From: Prorocentrum cordatum
Taxonomy: Eukaryota; Sar; Dinophyceae; Prorocentrales; Prorocentraceae
Direction: 5' to 3'
Assembly: GCA_963575745.1 (NCBI GenBank)
Contig: CAUYUJ010018059.1
Location: forward strand, 1,202,501-1,266,500
Length of the DNA stretch: 64,000 nucleotides
Of this stretch, positions 56,201 to 64,000 are shown in pieces. How positions within the stretch are numbered: the first letter of the stretch is position 1; every line of letters begins with the position of its first letter. The position numbers were made by a program, and so were the translations under genes. The notes below the pieces were generated by a model. It had not been told where the DNA came from. It did no database searches and saw only the letters and a program-made list of their open reading frames with translations.

Positions 56201-57539
56201 CCTCAGGGTTATGATGTCGTAGAGTACCATCTTTCACGGGGTAGGTGAACTTGCCATCGGGGATGATGATGTCTTTGACTCTGTGCACATGACACAGATC
56301 ACCATCAGGGTTCTTGGCGTATGTAGCCGTGTCCAAAACAAGGTAGTCACCTGACCATCGTCCACCAGAGTGTAAGTGGTATCCCATGAATAACCCTTCC
56401 CGAGTATTTTCTTTAAATTTTGCAGTCTCGTTGTTAATCTCGGGGTTGAGGCATTTCCAAAATATCCGAGCACCGAATGGTATGCAGTGCCCAGGAAAGC
56501 TTTCGCCAAATCTTATTTCATGAGCTGTCTTTTCTGCATGCTCCTCTTTGAGGGCAGCAACGCCCGTGGATGTATGCACAAAGTTGTGTCCACAGCAAAA
56601 GGCTTGCATGGCCTCTTTCCACCATTCGTGTCCCAGACCAGACATATGTAACACAGCTCTGGTACCAAGGATGACAATTTTGACAACCCGCTCAATCAAT
56701 CCATTTGTCTGTGGACGATGTGGCGTACTCGTGTCGTGTCTCCATCCCAATTGGCGGCAAGCTTTCTGAAGCTCTCCAGAATTGTCTGTGTAGATATGCT
56801 TCACCTCATCGTTCGCGGCGATGAACTGTTGAAAGGATGCCTTTGTAGTAGCTGCGTCTTTGTGTAGCGCTGGGTAGGCCATGAAGATGCCAGTATATCT
56901 GTCAAGGACAACAAGTGCATATTTGTCGCCATGTTTGTCCGCGGCGTCGTCTTTGGCCAGTACGATATGGTCAGCAGTTAGAGCTTCACCGAACTTCTTC
57001 GGGACAAAAGCTTCGTAGGCGTTATCCTCTTCGGTGGGGTCTGCCGGTGGATGTGGTTTGCGCTGTCGTCTACACGGGGCATTCTGTGCCATCGTACGAG
57101 AACAGATCTCACAGTCGGGATGTTTTGGGCTGTGAGTCATGTAATGCATCGGGTCGATCGGTTTCTTTTGTCTGTTGGGCAGAACTCGATCGTTGTCTGG
57201 ATGCGTTCGTGTGGGTGTCTCTGTCGGTATGTCGTTGTCTGCTTGAGCTATATCGACCCCCCCGCATTGTGGAGGAGAACACTGCATCTGAGACGTAGGC
57301 GAGTCGGTGGTAGAGTCCACGTTGGTCTCGTCTGTTCTTGTGTCGGGAGGTTCTTCGACCGTGGTGGTCCGTGCTCCTCCTCCCTCTCCGACATGTGGTC
57401 TCTTGGGGCAGGTCCCTATGTGGGGTCGTAGCTCGTCTGCAGTGGTTGGTTGCTCTGTAGTTTTGCAGCACCAACAAGTGTCGTTACAGCGGGCGGATGA
57501 ACGCTTTGCTGACGAAGTGACGTGGTGGTGGTATCCGTG
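53079..57539 (-). CDS. Integrase-reverse transcriptase-RNase H polyprotein of the copia-type element
   Basis: The frame is open from 57,539 (after TAA at 57,540-57,542) to a stop at 53,079. No ATG is needed if it is reached by a +1 shift from Gag. Counting from the GTG at 57,320: the zinc-binding HYMTHSPKHPDCEIC at residues 59-73; integrase core D117 (TADHIV), D179 (YTDNSGE) and E210 (NGLIERVV); RT with SDAPGAYTQ near 844 and YVDDF at 938-942; RNase H with LFTDASFAD near 1,200 and SSTESEIVALDSA near 1,245. All catalytic acids seem present, so this copy could be active. The C-terminal RNase H block has slipped to another frame near 53,240-53,290. There the third-ORF frame reads YRLEDNQAVIKIVQKG, RTPALRHLHRTHRINLDW and KYVGTKEQIADMMTKHF. 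Confidence 0.85.
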   Translation of the reverse strand, partial: HGYHHHVTSSAKRSSARCNDTCWCCKTTEQPTTADELRPHIGTCPKRPHVGEGGGARTTTVEEPPDTRTDETNVDSTTDSPTSQMQCSPPQCGGVDIAQADNDIPTETPTRTHPDNDRVLPNRQKKPIDPMHYMTHSPKHPDCEICSRTMAQNAPCRRQRKPHPPADPTEEDNAYEAFVPKKFGEALTADHIVLAKDDAADKHGDKYALVVLDRYTGIFMAYPALHKDAATTKASFQQFIAANDEVKHIYTDNSGELQKACRQLGWRHDTSTPHRPQTNGLIERVVKIVILGTRAVLHMSGLGHEWWKEAMQAFCCGHNFVHTSTGVAALKEEHAEKTAHEIRFGESFPGHCIPFGARIFWKCLNPEINNETAKFKENTREGLFMGYHLHSGGRWSGDYLVLDTATYAKNPDGDLCHVHRVKDIIIPDGKFTYPVKDGTLRHHNPEAHDEVKASTSRPLGDKPMPDPPLSYPKEWDDPSMMTTEDNAIDIQTSASEVAAPAPEPDYWEQRGYCVIRHIRTPRKKLFIPTDDVMNIPVPVDQLDVTRDFKTTSTFEGESNFRDVWDGVSANDHRELSEPWTGTIQFYELPKITPDGKMVVRGRETRVQTTTRPDHVLPEHWKTLSRGQQKKEIDYANDVKRAREIRDRAALRVWTRQDKQVNNFRTTTSGGPTWNTVEGRITYDTDNCDVIRDENVKGVTNKEILYAKLPGGPRDITTVLYYRQLPQQHDGEERALVFVDNEGTDFGTLNPLIRKFTQSVAIPTMPRETNYMPAHRDKIPDSTWSRPALVTRNLSKKEVAAEPRAQEALRKEYERLEMKQTWMLETVAEKADIESQAFRNGTKVHFFNILELSSVKHEELPPDLRKFKGRVVVQGNTGKDETGLAAIFADAASSASHIEASKLCDATALLPQYAGEQSDAPGAYTQALLYGDGRIDPVDTWITIPKWRQPTSWSKYNNPVCRLRLALYGHPLAGVFWERKCRTCLESVGFEPISGWECVWRHNKLGLILSVYVDDFKLAGPAHNLQTGWDYIRKSGIDLDPPTPYSQYLGCGQQAYDVPQSIFDKRMSTIRPMLPAHNEKEYNTAKHVRGIRHDMLGFTDQCIERYLECASKRAQGTGSRRKRSDSPRASRSKSPSSSGSVARPTSVLNARTRSCSPAKSVDTTSTNTIPATYHDLPDAETPGIEDTSFTESDYSDEGVLGQDAASVLMKILYLARCCRFDLLHPVCMLAREITKWNTTCDKRLHRLICYIKTTRTHCLHGWIGDSSDKLSIMLFTDASFADCITSSKSTTGVFAALVGPNTFFPVNAVCKKQTVVSHSSTESEIVALDSALRLEGLPLLSFWEAVVGVAKTCKEKNTCLSCHRHVDPAIGPTLAAKKKRKPSPRKAPPTRGSSPSRRQLPLNTDLPTTPKRRTISHEGTVLHVDPEPAPEISAPKVRLIVWRITRPLSKLSKRDVHQHFVIFIVLIVSIWIGYAKHVKLNISSLNM

Positions 57540-60500
57540 TTAAGTCGTCGAGTCGTAACTCTGGCACTCGATTGTTGACTGGAATCTGATACCATTGGCC
57601 CCCCGGATCCTGAAGCATGTAGCCCAGCTCAGGATCCCAAAGCTGTCGAAAGCCATCAACCTCGATCAATTTTCCAACTGATAGTAATGATGGGCAGTCT
57701 GGTAAAGCAAGGGCTGAACTATGCAGTCCAACTTCGGGTAGCCGTATGTCGTAGTGCTCGTTGACGGTACGATCACCATTTGCAGTTTCCAGAATATGCT
57801 CTTCGCGAATAGATATGCGATCCGACTCGGTCTGCGTAAGTTCATGTTTTCCCTGAATATGATGGGCAGAACCACTGTCAAGAACCCAAGACCTTGTCAA
57901 TGCTGCAGTCGAGCGTGGAGTGTCGACTTGCTTTGTCGTTGTTGTCGTCTGGGCAGTCTTTGATGACTGCTTGACAGTGTCGTCATGCTTTCGGATCGCA
58001 GTTGGTGTGGCCACCGACTCTTTGTTGTGTCGGTAGTCGTACAGTTCGTCGTACCATAGTTGTGCCTCTTTTTGACATTCTCGTAAGGCCTCTGCACTAT
58101 CATCCCACCATTTTTGTGGTAATGGATCTGGTACTTTGACGATGTCACCCTCATTCGGCAGCTCTTTCCACCTGTCCAGTCTGGCTCTGCCAGATATGGT
58201 ATGGAAATAGTAGTCCACGTTGCGTACGTCGAAGCGTATCCGACGACGTATCTTGGTAGATGTCGCTGTGGCCTTGGTGTTGGCCATGAGGGTCTTGTCG
58301 CGGATGACGTAACTGCGGTCTGAACGGCGTGAATGTCTAAAGTTGGCAGGAGAACGTGCTCTAGTGTTGGGTGAACCACGGGACGATCCGCGGCTCGGAT
58401 ACCGCTTGCCACGTCCTTTGTCACTGCCATATGATCTATCACGGCCGCGTGGACTGCCGCGTCCGCCGCCACGATTGTCTCGTCCTCGGGAGGTAGATCT
58501 CGAAGATCTGTCGTAACGACTTCTCGATTGGCTGCGAGAGTCTTGGGACCTCCTGGATGTCGAACGGGATCGGTCGTATTGGCGTCGGTTGTCACGTCCC
58601 TGTCGTGAATCGCTTGCGTAGCGAAACCCCCCGCGTTGTGAAGACCGTTGGCTTCCTGATCCGCGGGATGGCGATCGGCCACGGCTGTCCTGGCTGGAAG
58701 TCCGCGGTCGACTCGGGCTTCGTTCAGGAGTCTTTGCACCAGGTGCGAGATGAGCGTATTTGCATTTGTCGCCTTTTGTGCACTTGTTCTGTGCGAAATC
58801 CTTGCACTGTGCGACGTGCGGGTAGTTGCACTTATCACCTCTGGTACATGTGTTGCGCTTGGCAAAATCGAAGCAGAACGGCCTTGATGCTGGCTTCTTG
58901 TGATTCGCAGGAGTGGACATACTACGGCGGGGGTTGCCACCAGCCGTTGATGTTCTGGAAGATTTGTTGTTCTTCCAATCCCTGGAATATGTATGTAAAG
59001 CCTTGCACCGTTCACCATTGCGACAATTGCCTTTCTTCCATGCAACGCACACGTTGACCTGAGATCGTGTCTCGTGTTCGTACCGTAGCTTGTTTTGATT
59101 CTTCTCCAATTGTTTAATCTCCAGTATGTCCAGGACACGCTGTCGAAGCCAACCGTAGGTACGATTCGGGTCGCTCATCTTCATGCGCTGGTACTCGTAC
59201 ATGTCTTGTTTCATCCATGCATGTCTACGAATCTGTGTGCGGAATAGCGATTCCAATATCTTTGGATCGGGTACTTCTCGGCATTCCAAGAGCAAGGCGT
59301 CCCAATCGGTAATGAAACGTTGCAAATCTTCGTCTCTCATCCTCAGTTCTTTAAGGCGCTCGAAATCGTGCAGGTCGTCGTCGACGTCTGTCACTTTGTA
59401 GGACTGTAGGATATGCCAGTATATCTGGCGTCCTTTGAGCATGCGTCCTGCTTTGTGCTCTCTGGTCTCGATGAGCCTGATTTGGTAGCGTAAGTCTGAG
59501 GATAAGATGTCGCTCAGAGCGGTTGCGAGTTTGCAATCGATGCTCTCAAAGTCTCCACTGTCTTGTAAATCCTCGAATGTACATTCGGGCTGTTCTGCCA
59601 CGCATAGGAAGGCGTATGCTTTGGATGGTCGCCCTGAGGCGGCCCCGAAGTTCTTTCGCACTCTTTGCTGCCATTCCAGCAGCTGCGTGATCTTAGGCAA
59701 GACAGGTACTCGAACGGTGTCTGACTCCTTGATAGGCGTCGTTGTATGTACCGACACCGCAGACACTGGTTGTGAGGGTATCGGTGCACCGTCGATGGTT
59801 GGTTCTGTGCGCACAGGAGACACATGTCGTGTCTGTGCAGAAACTGCCGCGGAGGCTGCTCCTGGAGATGTACGTCGTTGTTGTCCTGCTGAAGCTTGTG
59901 GTGCTTCGGCGGACGCTGCCGTCGGCCTGTGCGGGTCGGCTGCAGGTCGAAGGTGAATGTTGGTGTCGTTAGTGTGGTCGATCAGCTGATTCGTCCAGCT
60001 CGTCATGTCTTCTTGTATTTGACCCACCTTTTGGCGTGTGTACTCATCAGTATCCCGAGAACGTTGTGAATACCGATCAAGTCGATGCTCGCATGCTCGG
60101 AGACGGGCGCTTTGCGCCTCCACTTCGCTTTCCAGACGTGCGAGGTAACTCTCTACACGTACCTTCTCAGTATCTCTTTCATGAATAACCTGGGAGAGCT
60201 CTAACTGCGTGTGGTCCGCCGCCTTCTCAACCTCCTGCAACCTGTCAGTGAGGCGGGCGAAATCGTAAACCGTGGGAGGAGAATCCAGCTGATCAGTCTG
60301 GGCTCGTCCGACACGCAACTCTGCCAGGGCGTCCTGTACACCAGGGAAACGCTGCTCTATGTCAGAGATCCGGTTAGCGAGTGGCTGCACGACAGCGTTG
60401 GTCGCATCAAGCCTTTGAGTGATGACTCTCTCAGTACGCTGCAACATGTCGATCAGGTTCGACGAGTTTGTGTGTGCTTCGGTACGAAGCGTCGCCGTAG

Positions 60501-61611
60501 TGTGGTCTAGGTAAGATCGAAGATCATTGATCTGAGACTGAACGTCGCCGAGGTCTGTGGCCTCGGTTGGGGTTGGTCGGTTACGGAGCTGGTCGTGGAT
60601 CTCATCGTGTAAAATCCTGACCGCAGAAATGCCTGTGTCGCGTACGATCACAAGTTGTTGCTCCATCTGCGCGAGATAGTTGCGCAGGTTCTCGACCATC
60701 GCCGTTCGTTCACCTGAGTGTGACACCTCACGATCAACCTGGTACTGCAGTTCTCCTATGATGCGTCTATCTTCGGCGATCCTGGAATCGATGATCCCTA
60801 AGGCGCCGTCAAGATCGCGGCGTATGGCTGCAGTATCCGTGGCATTCGTCTGAACGCTCTGTAGTAGTCCAGAGTATTGGCTGGACACGAAGGTTTCAAC
60901 CTGGTCTCTGAGCTCAGCTATGTCACCTGCGGCGGACGTCTCCGCCGGCTGGTCGTCTGAGATGGAGAGGTGGGGAGCGTCAGCTTCCCTGTGTCCCCTG
61001 TCGCGGGGAGTGCATGGCCTCTGAGAGGCAGTACGCGGGCTCGACCTGCTCTCGCCGTATGGGCCTGGGGCTCCACGGCGGTTGCGCGCGGACGAGCTGC
61101 GACTCGGACCATGTGTGTGTGATGTCTCATCCGATGATACCTTGGGGTACCGCGTCTGTGGCTGTGCCGACACTGGTCTACTGAGTTCCTCGAAGGTAGC
61201 TACGTGCTCCGCCACAGGGACGGTCGCAGGGCTGGGGGTTCCAGCACCTGAGGTCCATCGGCGGTTAGCGCGGAAGCGCCCTGGAGTATCGAGACCGGTA
61301 AGGCTTTCGCCTGACGCGGTTGGGATTGCTCCCGACGGGGAAGGGGAGGGAGGATCAAAGGTCGGCGTGTGAAACTCCTTCCTTCCTGTTCCTACTCCTT
61401 CTCCTGTCCCCCCGCGGGCGGCGCTGCGGCGAAGTTCAGCAGCTAGACGCGCCTCGGGTCCTCGGGAGCTGGGGGGGGGGGGGGTATCGGGGGCACCAAC
61501 ACAGTCCGCATTAATGCTCTCCAACTCGTCACCGAGCCGTCGCACCGTGGGAGAGCTTGGACGCGAAGCCCCAATGGAACCCTTACGGCGCATGCGCCGA
61601 AGCGGCTCCAT
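57484..61611 (-). CDS. Gag-protease polyprotein of the copia-type element
   Basis: ATG at 61,611; the open frame begins further up at a TTG, but the first ATG follows LHASP. About 1,375 residues, TAA at 57,484-57,486. The N-terminal third is low-complexity Ser/Thr/Arg-rich. A long coiled-coil region follows (LRDQVETFVSSQYSGLLQSV through VESYLARLESEVEAQSARL), then a Gag-like core with RYQIRLIETREHKAGRMLKG and LKELRMRDEDLQRFITDWDA. Three CCCH zinc fingers lie at about 58,755-59,055 (C-x7-8-C-x5-C-x3-H, such as CTKGDKCKYAH), then an Arg/Ser/Gly-rich tail. The retropepsin motif WVLDSGSAHHI is near 57,880. The usual single CCHC knuckle is absent. The end overlaps the pol frame by 56 bp. Confidence 0.8.
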   Translation of the reverse strand: MEPLRRMRRKGSIGASRPSSPTVRRLGDELESINADCVGAPDTPPPPSSRGPEARLAAELRRSAARGGTGEGVGTGRKEFHTPTFDPPSPSPSGAIPTASGESLTGLDTPGRFRANRRWTSGAGTPSPATVPVAEHVATFEELSRPVSAQPQTRYPKVSSDETSHTHGPSRSSSARNRRGAPGPYGESRSSPRTASQRPCTPRDRGHREADAPHLSISDDQPAETSAAGDIAELRDQVETFVSSQYSGLLQSVQTNATDTAAIRRDLDGALGIIDSRIAEDRRIIGELQYQVDREVSHSGERTAMVENLRNYLAQMEQQLVIVRDTGISAVRILHDEIHDQLRNRPTPTEATDLGDVQSQINDLRSYLDHTTATLRTEAHTNSSNLIDMLQRTERVITQRLDATNAVVQPLANRISDIEQRFPGVQDALAELRVGRAQTDQLDSPPTVYDFARLTDRLQEVEKAADHTQLELSQVIHERDTEKVRVESYLARLESEVEAQSARLRACEHRLDRYSQRSRDTDEYTRQKVGQIQEDMTSWTNQLIDHTNDTNIHLRPAADPHRPTAASAEAPQASAGQQRRTSPGAASAAVSAQTRHVSPVRTEPTIDGAPIPSQPVSAVSVHTTTPIKESDTVRVPVLPKITQLLEWQQRVRKNFGAASGRPSKAYAFLCVAEQPECTFEDLQDSGDFESIDCKLATALSDILSSDLRYQIRLIETREHKAGRMLKGRQIYWHILQSYKVTDVDDDLHDFERLKELRMRDEDLQRFITDWDALLLECREVPDPKILESLFRTQIRRHAWMKQDMYEYQRMKMSDPNRTYGWLRQRVLDILEIKQLEKNQNKLRYEHETRSQVNVCVAWKKGNCRNGERCKALHTYSRDWKNNKSSRTSTAGGNPRRSMSTPANHKKPASRPFCFDFAKRNTCTRGDKCNYPHVAQCKDFAQNKCTKGDKCKYAHLAPGAKTPERSPSRPRTSSQDSRGRSPSRGSGSQRSSQRGGFRYASDSRQGRDNRRQYDRSRSTSRRSQDSRSQSRSRYDRSSRSTSRGRDNRGGGRGSPRGRDRSYGSDKGRGKRYPSRGSSRGSPNTRARSPANFRHSRRSDRSYVIRDKTLMANTKATATSTKIRRRIRFDVRNVDYYFHTISGRARLDRWKELPNEGDIVKVPDPLPQKWWDDSAEALRECQKEAQLWYDELYDYRHNKESVATPTAIRKHDDTVKQSSKTAQTTTTTKQVDTPRSTAALTRSWVLDSGSAHHIQGKHELTQTESDRISIREEHILETANGDRTVNEHYDIRLPEVGLHSSALALPDCPSLLSVGKLIEVDGFRQLWDPELGYMLQDPGGQWYQIPVNNRVPELRLDDLTRIPPPRHFVSKAFIRPL

Positions 61612-61869
61612 TGGGCTCGCATGCAAGGTCACCGCGGGCGAGTCGGTGAAGGTGAGCGTTAAAGGGCTGATAACCTGTGTATGGGGTTGAAGTACAAGAG
61701 TACAGAACCCCTGATCCGTTGGTAGAGAGATGGAGGGATAGATGGATATCTTTCCCTCCCAAGCGATCAAGGTACGATCGCTCCAACTCAGTACCTGAGC
61801 CCAAACGGCCAGGTGCGGGAGAGGTAAGGATAAGGAGTATATATGAGGGTATTACACGGGTTCCATACA

Positions 61870-62025
61870 CATCCTGTCCTCCTGCTCCTCCTGCTCTGCC
61901 TCCTCCTCCTCCTCCTCCTGTTCCTTCTCCCCCTTCTTCCCCTCCTCATCCTCCTCCTCCGTCCTCCTCCCTCTTCCGTCCTCCTCCCTCTTCCGTCCTC
62001 CGTCCTCCGTCCTCCTCCTCTCGTC
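61870..62025. repeat. (TCC)n/GTCC microsatellite at the 5' edge of the copia element
   Basis: Same units and orientation as 49,380-49,799 (cctcctccctcttccgtcct). The element may therefore have inserted within one array. Confidence 0.9.
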
Positions 62026-63040
62026 TCCAGCCTTGACCCGAGGCCCTCGAGGACACAGCGCGGCCACAGGCGCAGGGCCCCCCAGCGGCGGACCTTCAAA
62101 CAATTTGCACGGGCAGGCCGTATACGCCCCGCCCCGGGGCGTCGCGACTCTGCACCACTCGGCGGTGCACAAACCTCCCCTTTAGTGGACCTCCCCTTAG
62201 TGAAAACGGCCTGGGACCAAAACCGACGGACCCGGACCCGCGAAAATGACGGCCGCGATGCCCTCTCGCGAACCGAAAACGGCCAAGTCCTCAATCGACG
62301 TGTCAGGGTAGGTGGTCTGTCCACCCCCGAACCACCGCCCTTCCACATCGCGCCGCTCTGTCCTGCGCCGCCCTTCGGAGCTCGTTCGGGGCGGTGACCA
62401 CCGCGTGGCCTGCTACTTCTCAATGTCCCCACGTGCTCGACTCCGGAGGACGGCAGCTGCCTCGCGCCGTGCTTCGCGCCTCTTACACCGGCCACCACGT
62501 CATGCGCTGCGTTGCCAACTCGCCAGTCACAAAACCTACCTTCTTCGAGGTCCAGCCCTTGGCGACCAAACATTTCCTGGCCCTTCTGCGCACGATCTCC
62601 TGCCGATCGTCTGGTTGATCTACACGAAGCCCTTCCAGCGCATGACGTCCACGCATCATGCGTCGATCCTAGCGGCGCCCGCGATGGAGATGATCTCCGT
62701 GCTCTTCGCGCCGAACTCCTACGACCCCCCGCCGGCCACTGTGACCCTCATGCGCCCTCCATGATCACCGTGGCCACACTCCTGGAGCCCTACGCGACCT
62801 TCGTGCCGTCTTCCATGCCGACGCCCCACCGCCCTCCGAGCAGGGAGACCACCAGGCCGAAACTGGAGGCTGGCTTCCGCGTGCAAGATCACCATGGCCC
62901 TACAGACGTGCCTCCGCCGACTGCCGCTGGAGCTGACCACGGCCACCAGTGCAAAAATGTGCCTAGCCCCCCTCTGGTGTTTCATCGCGGCCCTTTCCCT
63001 GAGACTCCGCCGCCTAACACTGGTGCCGGCCAGGGGGGGC
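62026..63040. other. Dispersed repeat and a weak coding candidate
   Basis: 62,190-62,345 resembles 26,370-26,780 without the MITE. On the plus strand 62,600-62,760 reads LIYTKPFQRMTSTHHASILA and AMEMISVLFAPNSYDPPPAT with strong third-position GC. It could be an exon, but I recognise no family and the frame changes upstream. Confidence 0.3.
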
Positions 63041-63900
63041 ACCGGGCCCTCGCTGTAGCCGGGCCACCCGCCGCGGTTCACTGCGACCCTCAAGCCGAGG
63101 GTTCGACGACCGCTTTGAAAAGCCGCTCAGCGCTGTTGCCACCAAGCCAGCGCACCAACCAGTCTCCGTGCGAGCGTCCGCGGGCTCCCAGGGACATCAG
63201 CCACGTGGGCAACCAGAGCCACACGGGCAACCAAGCCCGCGCTGCAGCTAGTCCATGCGCCGTGTCTCCCTGCGACCCTCCCGCCGACTGTCCGACGACC
63301 CGCACTGGAACCGCTCAGTGTTGCCACTGGGCCAATCCGCGTTGTCGCCCATGACCGTCCGACGACCACCGAAGACCGTTCGCCGACCGCCAGAACGACC
63401 GCGGACGACCGCCTGTCAACTGCCCGACCTCGGACGACGACTATCGACGACCGTCAGTCCGACCTCCCGCGGACGTTCCGCGGTTCACTGCGAACCCCCA
63501 CCAAACGTCCGACGGTTCACGCTGGAACCGCTCAGTGCTGCTGGGCCAACACTCCAACCGGTCCCCGCGATGTCACCCAAGACGTAGTCCGTAGCGATCC
63601 CCCGTCTTAGCGTCGGCCGACTCTCAGGGGCACCAGCCACGGAGGCCTCCAGGCCCAAGTTGCAGCACTGGCCACGGGGGCCACCAGGCCCTCGCGAGCC
63701 CCCTCCACTCGCTTGATCGAACATCTGCTGCATACCAACGGACCCCACGACGTCCGACGACCGTCCGCCGACCGCCAGACGACACACCAACAAACGAATC
63801 GCAGCCACCAAAGACCGCCTCCACTTTGCCGGTCACACGTCGCAAGTGCCATGCAACCTCCAGGCCCCACCCAAGCGAGCTCGCACGCTGACCCATAATA
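63041..63900. repeat. Degenerate repeats of about 200 bp
   Basis: The words cggttcactgcga, tccgacgacc and ggaaccgctcagtgctg recur three or four times in the same order. No coding signal. Confidence 0.5.
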
Positions 63901-64000
63901 AGCTTGCCCGCCGAGCACCCCCGAGAAGAAAGATGCCCAGCACCCCCGAGAGGACTTCCGACGAGCGGCGTCACCGCGGTTTCCCAGAAGTGGGCCATCT

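Larger units (their letters stand above)
49800..61868 (-). mobile_element. Very large Ty1/copia-type LTR-class retrotransposon with an extra 3' ORF
   Basis: Three long minus-strand frames in the order Gag-protease, integrase-RT-RNase H and a third ORF fill about 11.8 kb of DNA clearly less GC-rich than its surroundings. Protease before integrase before RT defines the Ty1/copia order. Both outer edges run into (TCC)n-rich DNA of the same orientation (49,380-49,800 and 61,870-62,025). I could not find matching LTRs between the two ends. Either the LTRs are lost, with the third ORF truncated by the microsatellite, or the 5' one lies within 61,612-61,868 without a partner. Confidence 0.75.

Noticed and set aside
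52966-57298. Plus-strand ORFs across the copia element
   Set aside because: Antisense shadows of the integrase/RT frame.
61612-61868. A 5' LTR and initiator-Met tRNA primer site for the copia element
   Set aside because: Only a weak ggttatcag word near the expected place and no matching copy at the other end.

Overview
The window reads as nuclear DNA of a dinoflagellate. Four observations agree. A copy of the dinoflagellate spliced leader, 21 of 22 bases matching, lies on the minus strand at 23,883-23,904. The split gene described below uses GC and possibly GA splice donors and mostly AG|G acceptors, as known in Symbiodiniaceae. The retroelements are of kinds common in dinoflagellates. The DNA is GC-rich and packed with microsatellites, with no operons, tRNA or rRNA. 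Species cannot be named. Most long open frames here are stop-free reading of (TCC)n, (GGA)n, (GTAT)n or (ATC)n DNA and are not annotated.

Layout. (1) 9.29-31.08 kb, minus strand: a split host gene that I reconstruct as an FkbM-type SAM-dependent methyltransferase. It has eight short exons (53-108 bp) separated by introns of about 0.7 to 6.5 kb. The exons run in protein order, and every junction can be placed in frame. Two further exon candidates (37.94-37.99 and 44.61-44.67 kb) may belong to its N-terminal side. The introns hold microsatellites, short inverted-repeat elements, a LINE RNase H relic (18.4-19.0 kb) and a spliced-leader-tagged retrocopy of a cyclin-like mRNA (22.88-23.90 kb). (2) 35.65-36.40 kb: a miniature element with two 285-bp direct repeats, set in an ATC microsatellite. 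(3) 38.46-44.49 kb, minus strand: a tyrosine-recombinase (DIRS/Ngaro-like) retrotransposon with complete split direct repeats (A1-ORFs-B1A2B2), inserted cleanly into an ATG microsatellite. Its ends are nearly identical but its genes are broken. (4) 49.8-61.9 kb, minus strand: a very large Ty1/copia-type element of lower GC. It has a Gag-protease ORF with three CCCH zinc fingers, an integrase-RT-RNase H ORF reached by a +1 shift, and an extra downstream ORF of about 1,150 residues with no family I recognise. Both ends run into (TCC)n DNA. (5) Elsewhere: two MITE-like families, several dispersed minisatellite families and tandem repeats.

The two large retroelements have separate replication gene sets on the same strand. 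The copia copy keeps long intact frames. The tyrosine-recombinase copy has an altered RT active site, an in-frame stop and frameshifts, so it was probably moved in trans by intact relatives. Candidate exons on both sides of it suggest that it sits in an intron. Exon boundaries are my own reading from splice dinucleotides, codon phase and third-position GC; transcript data would settle them.
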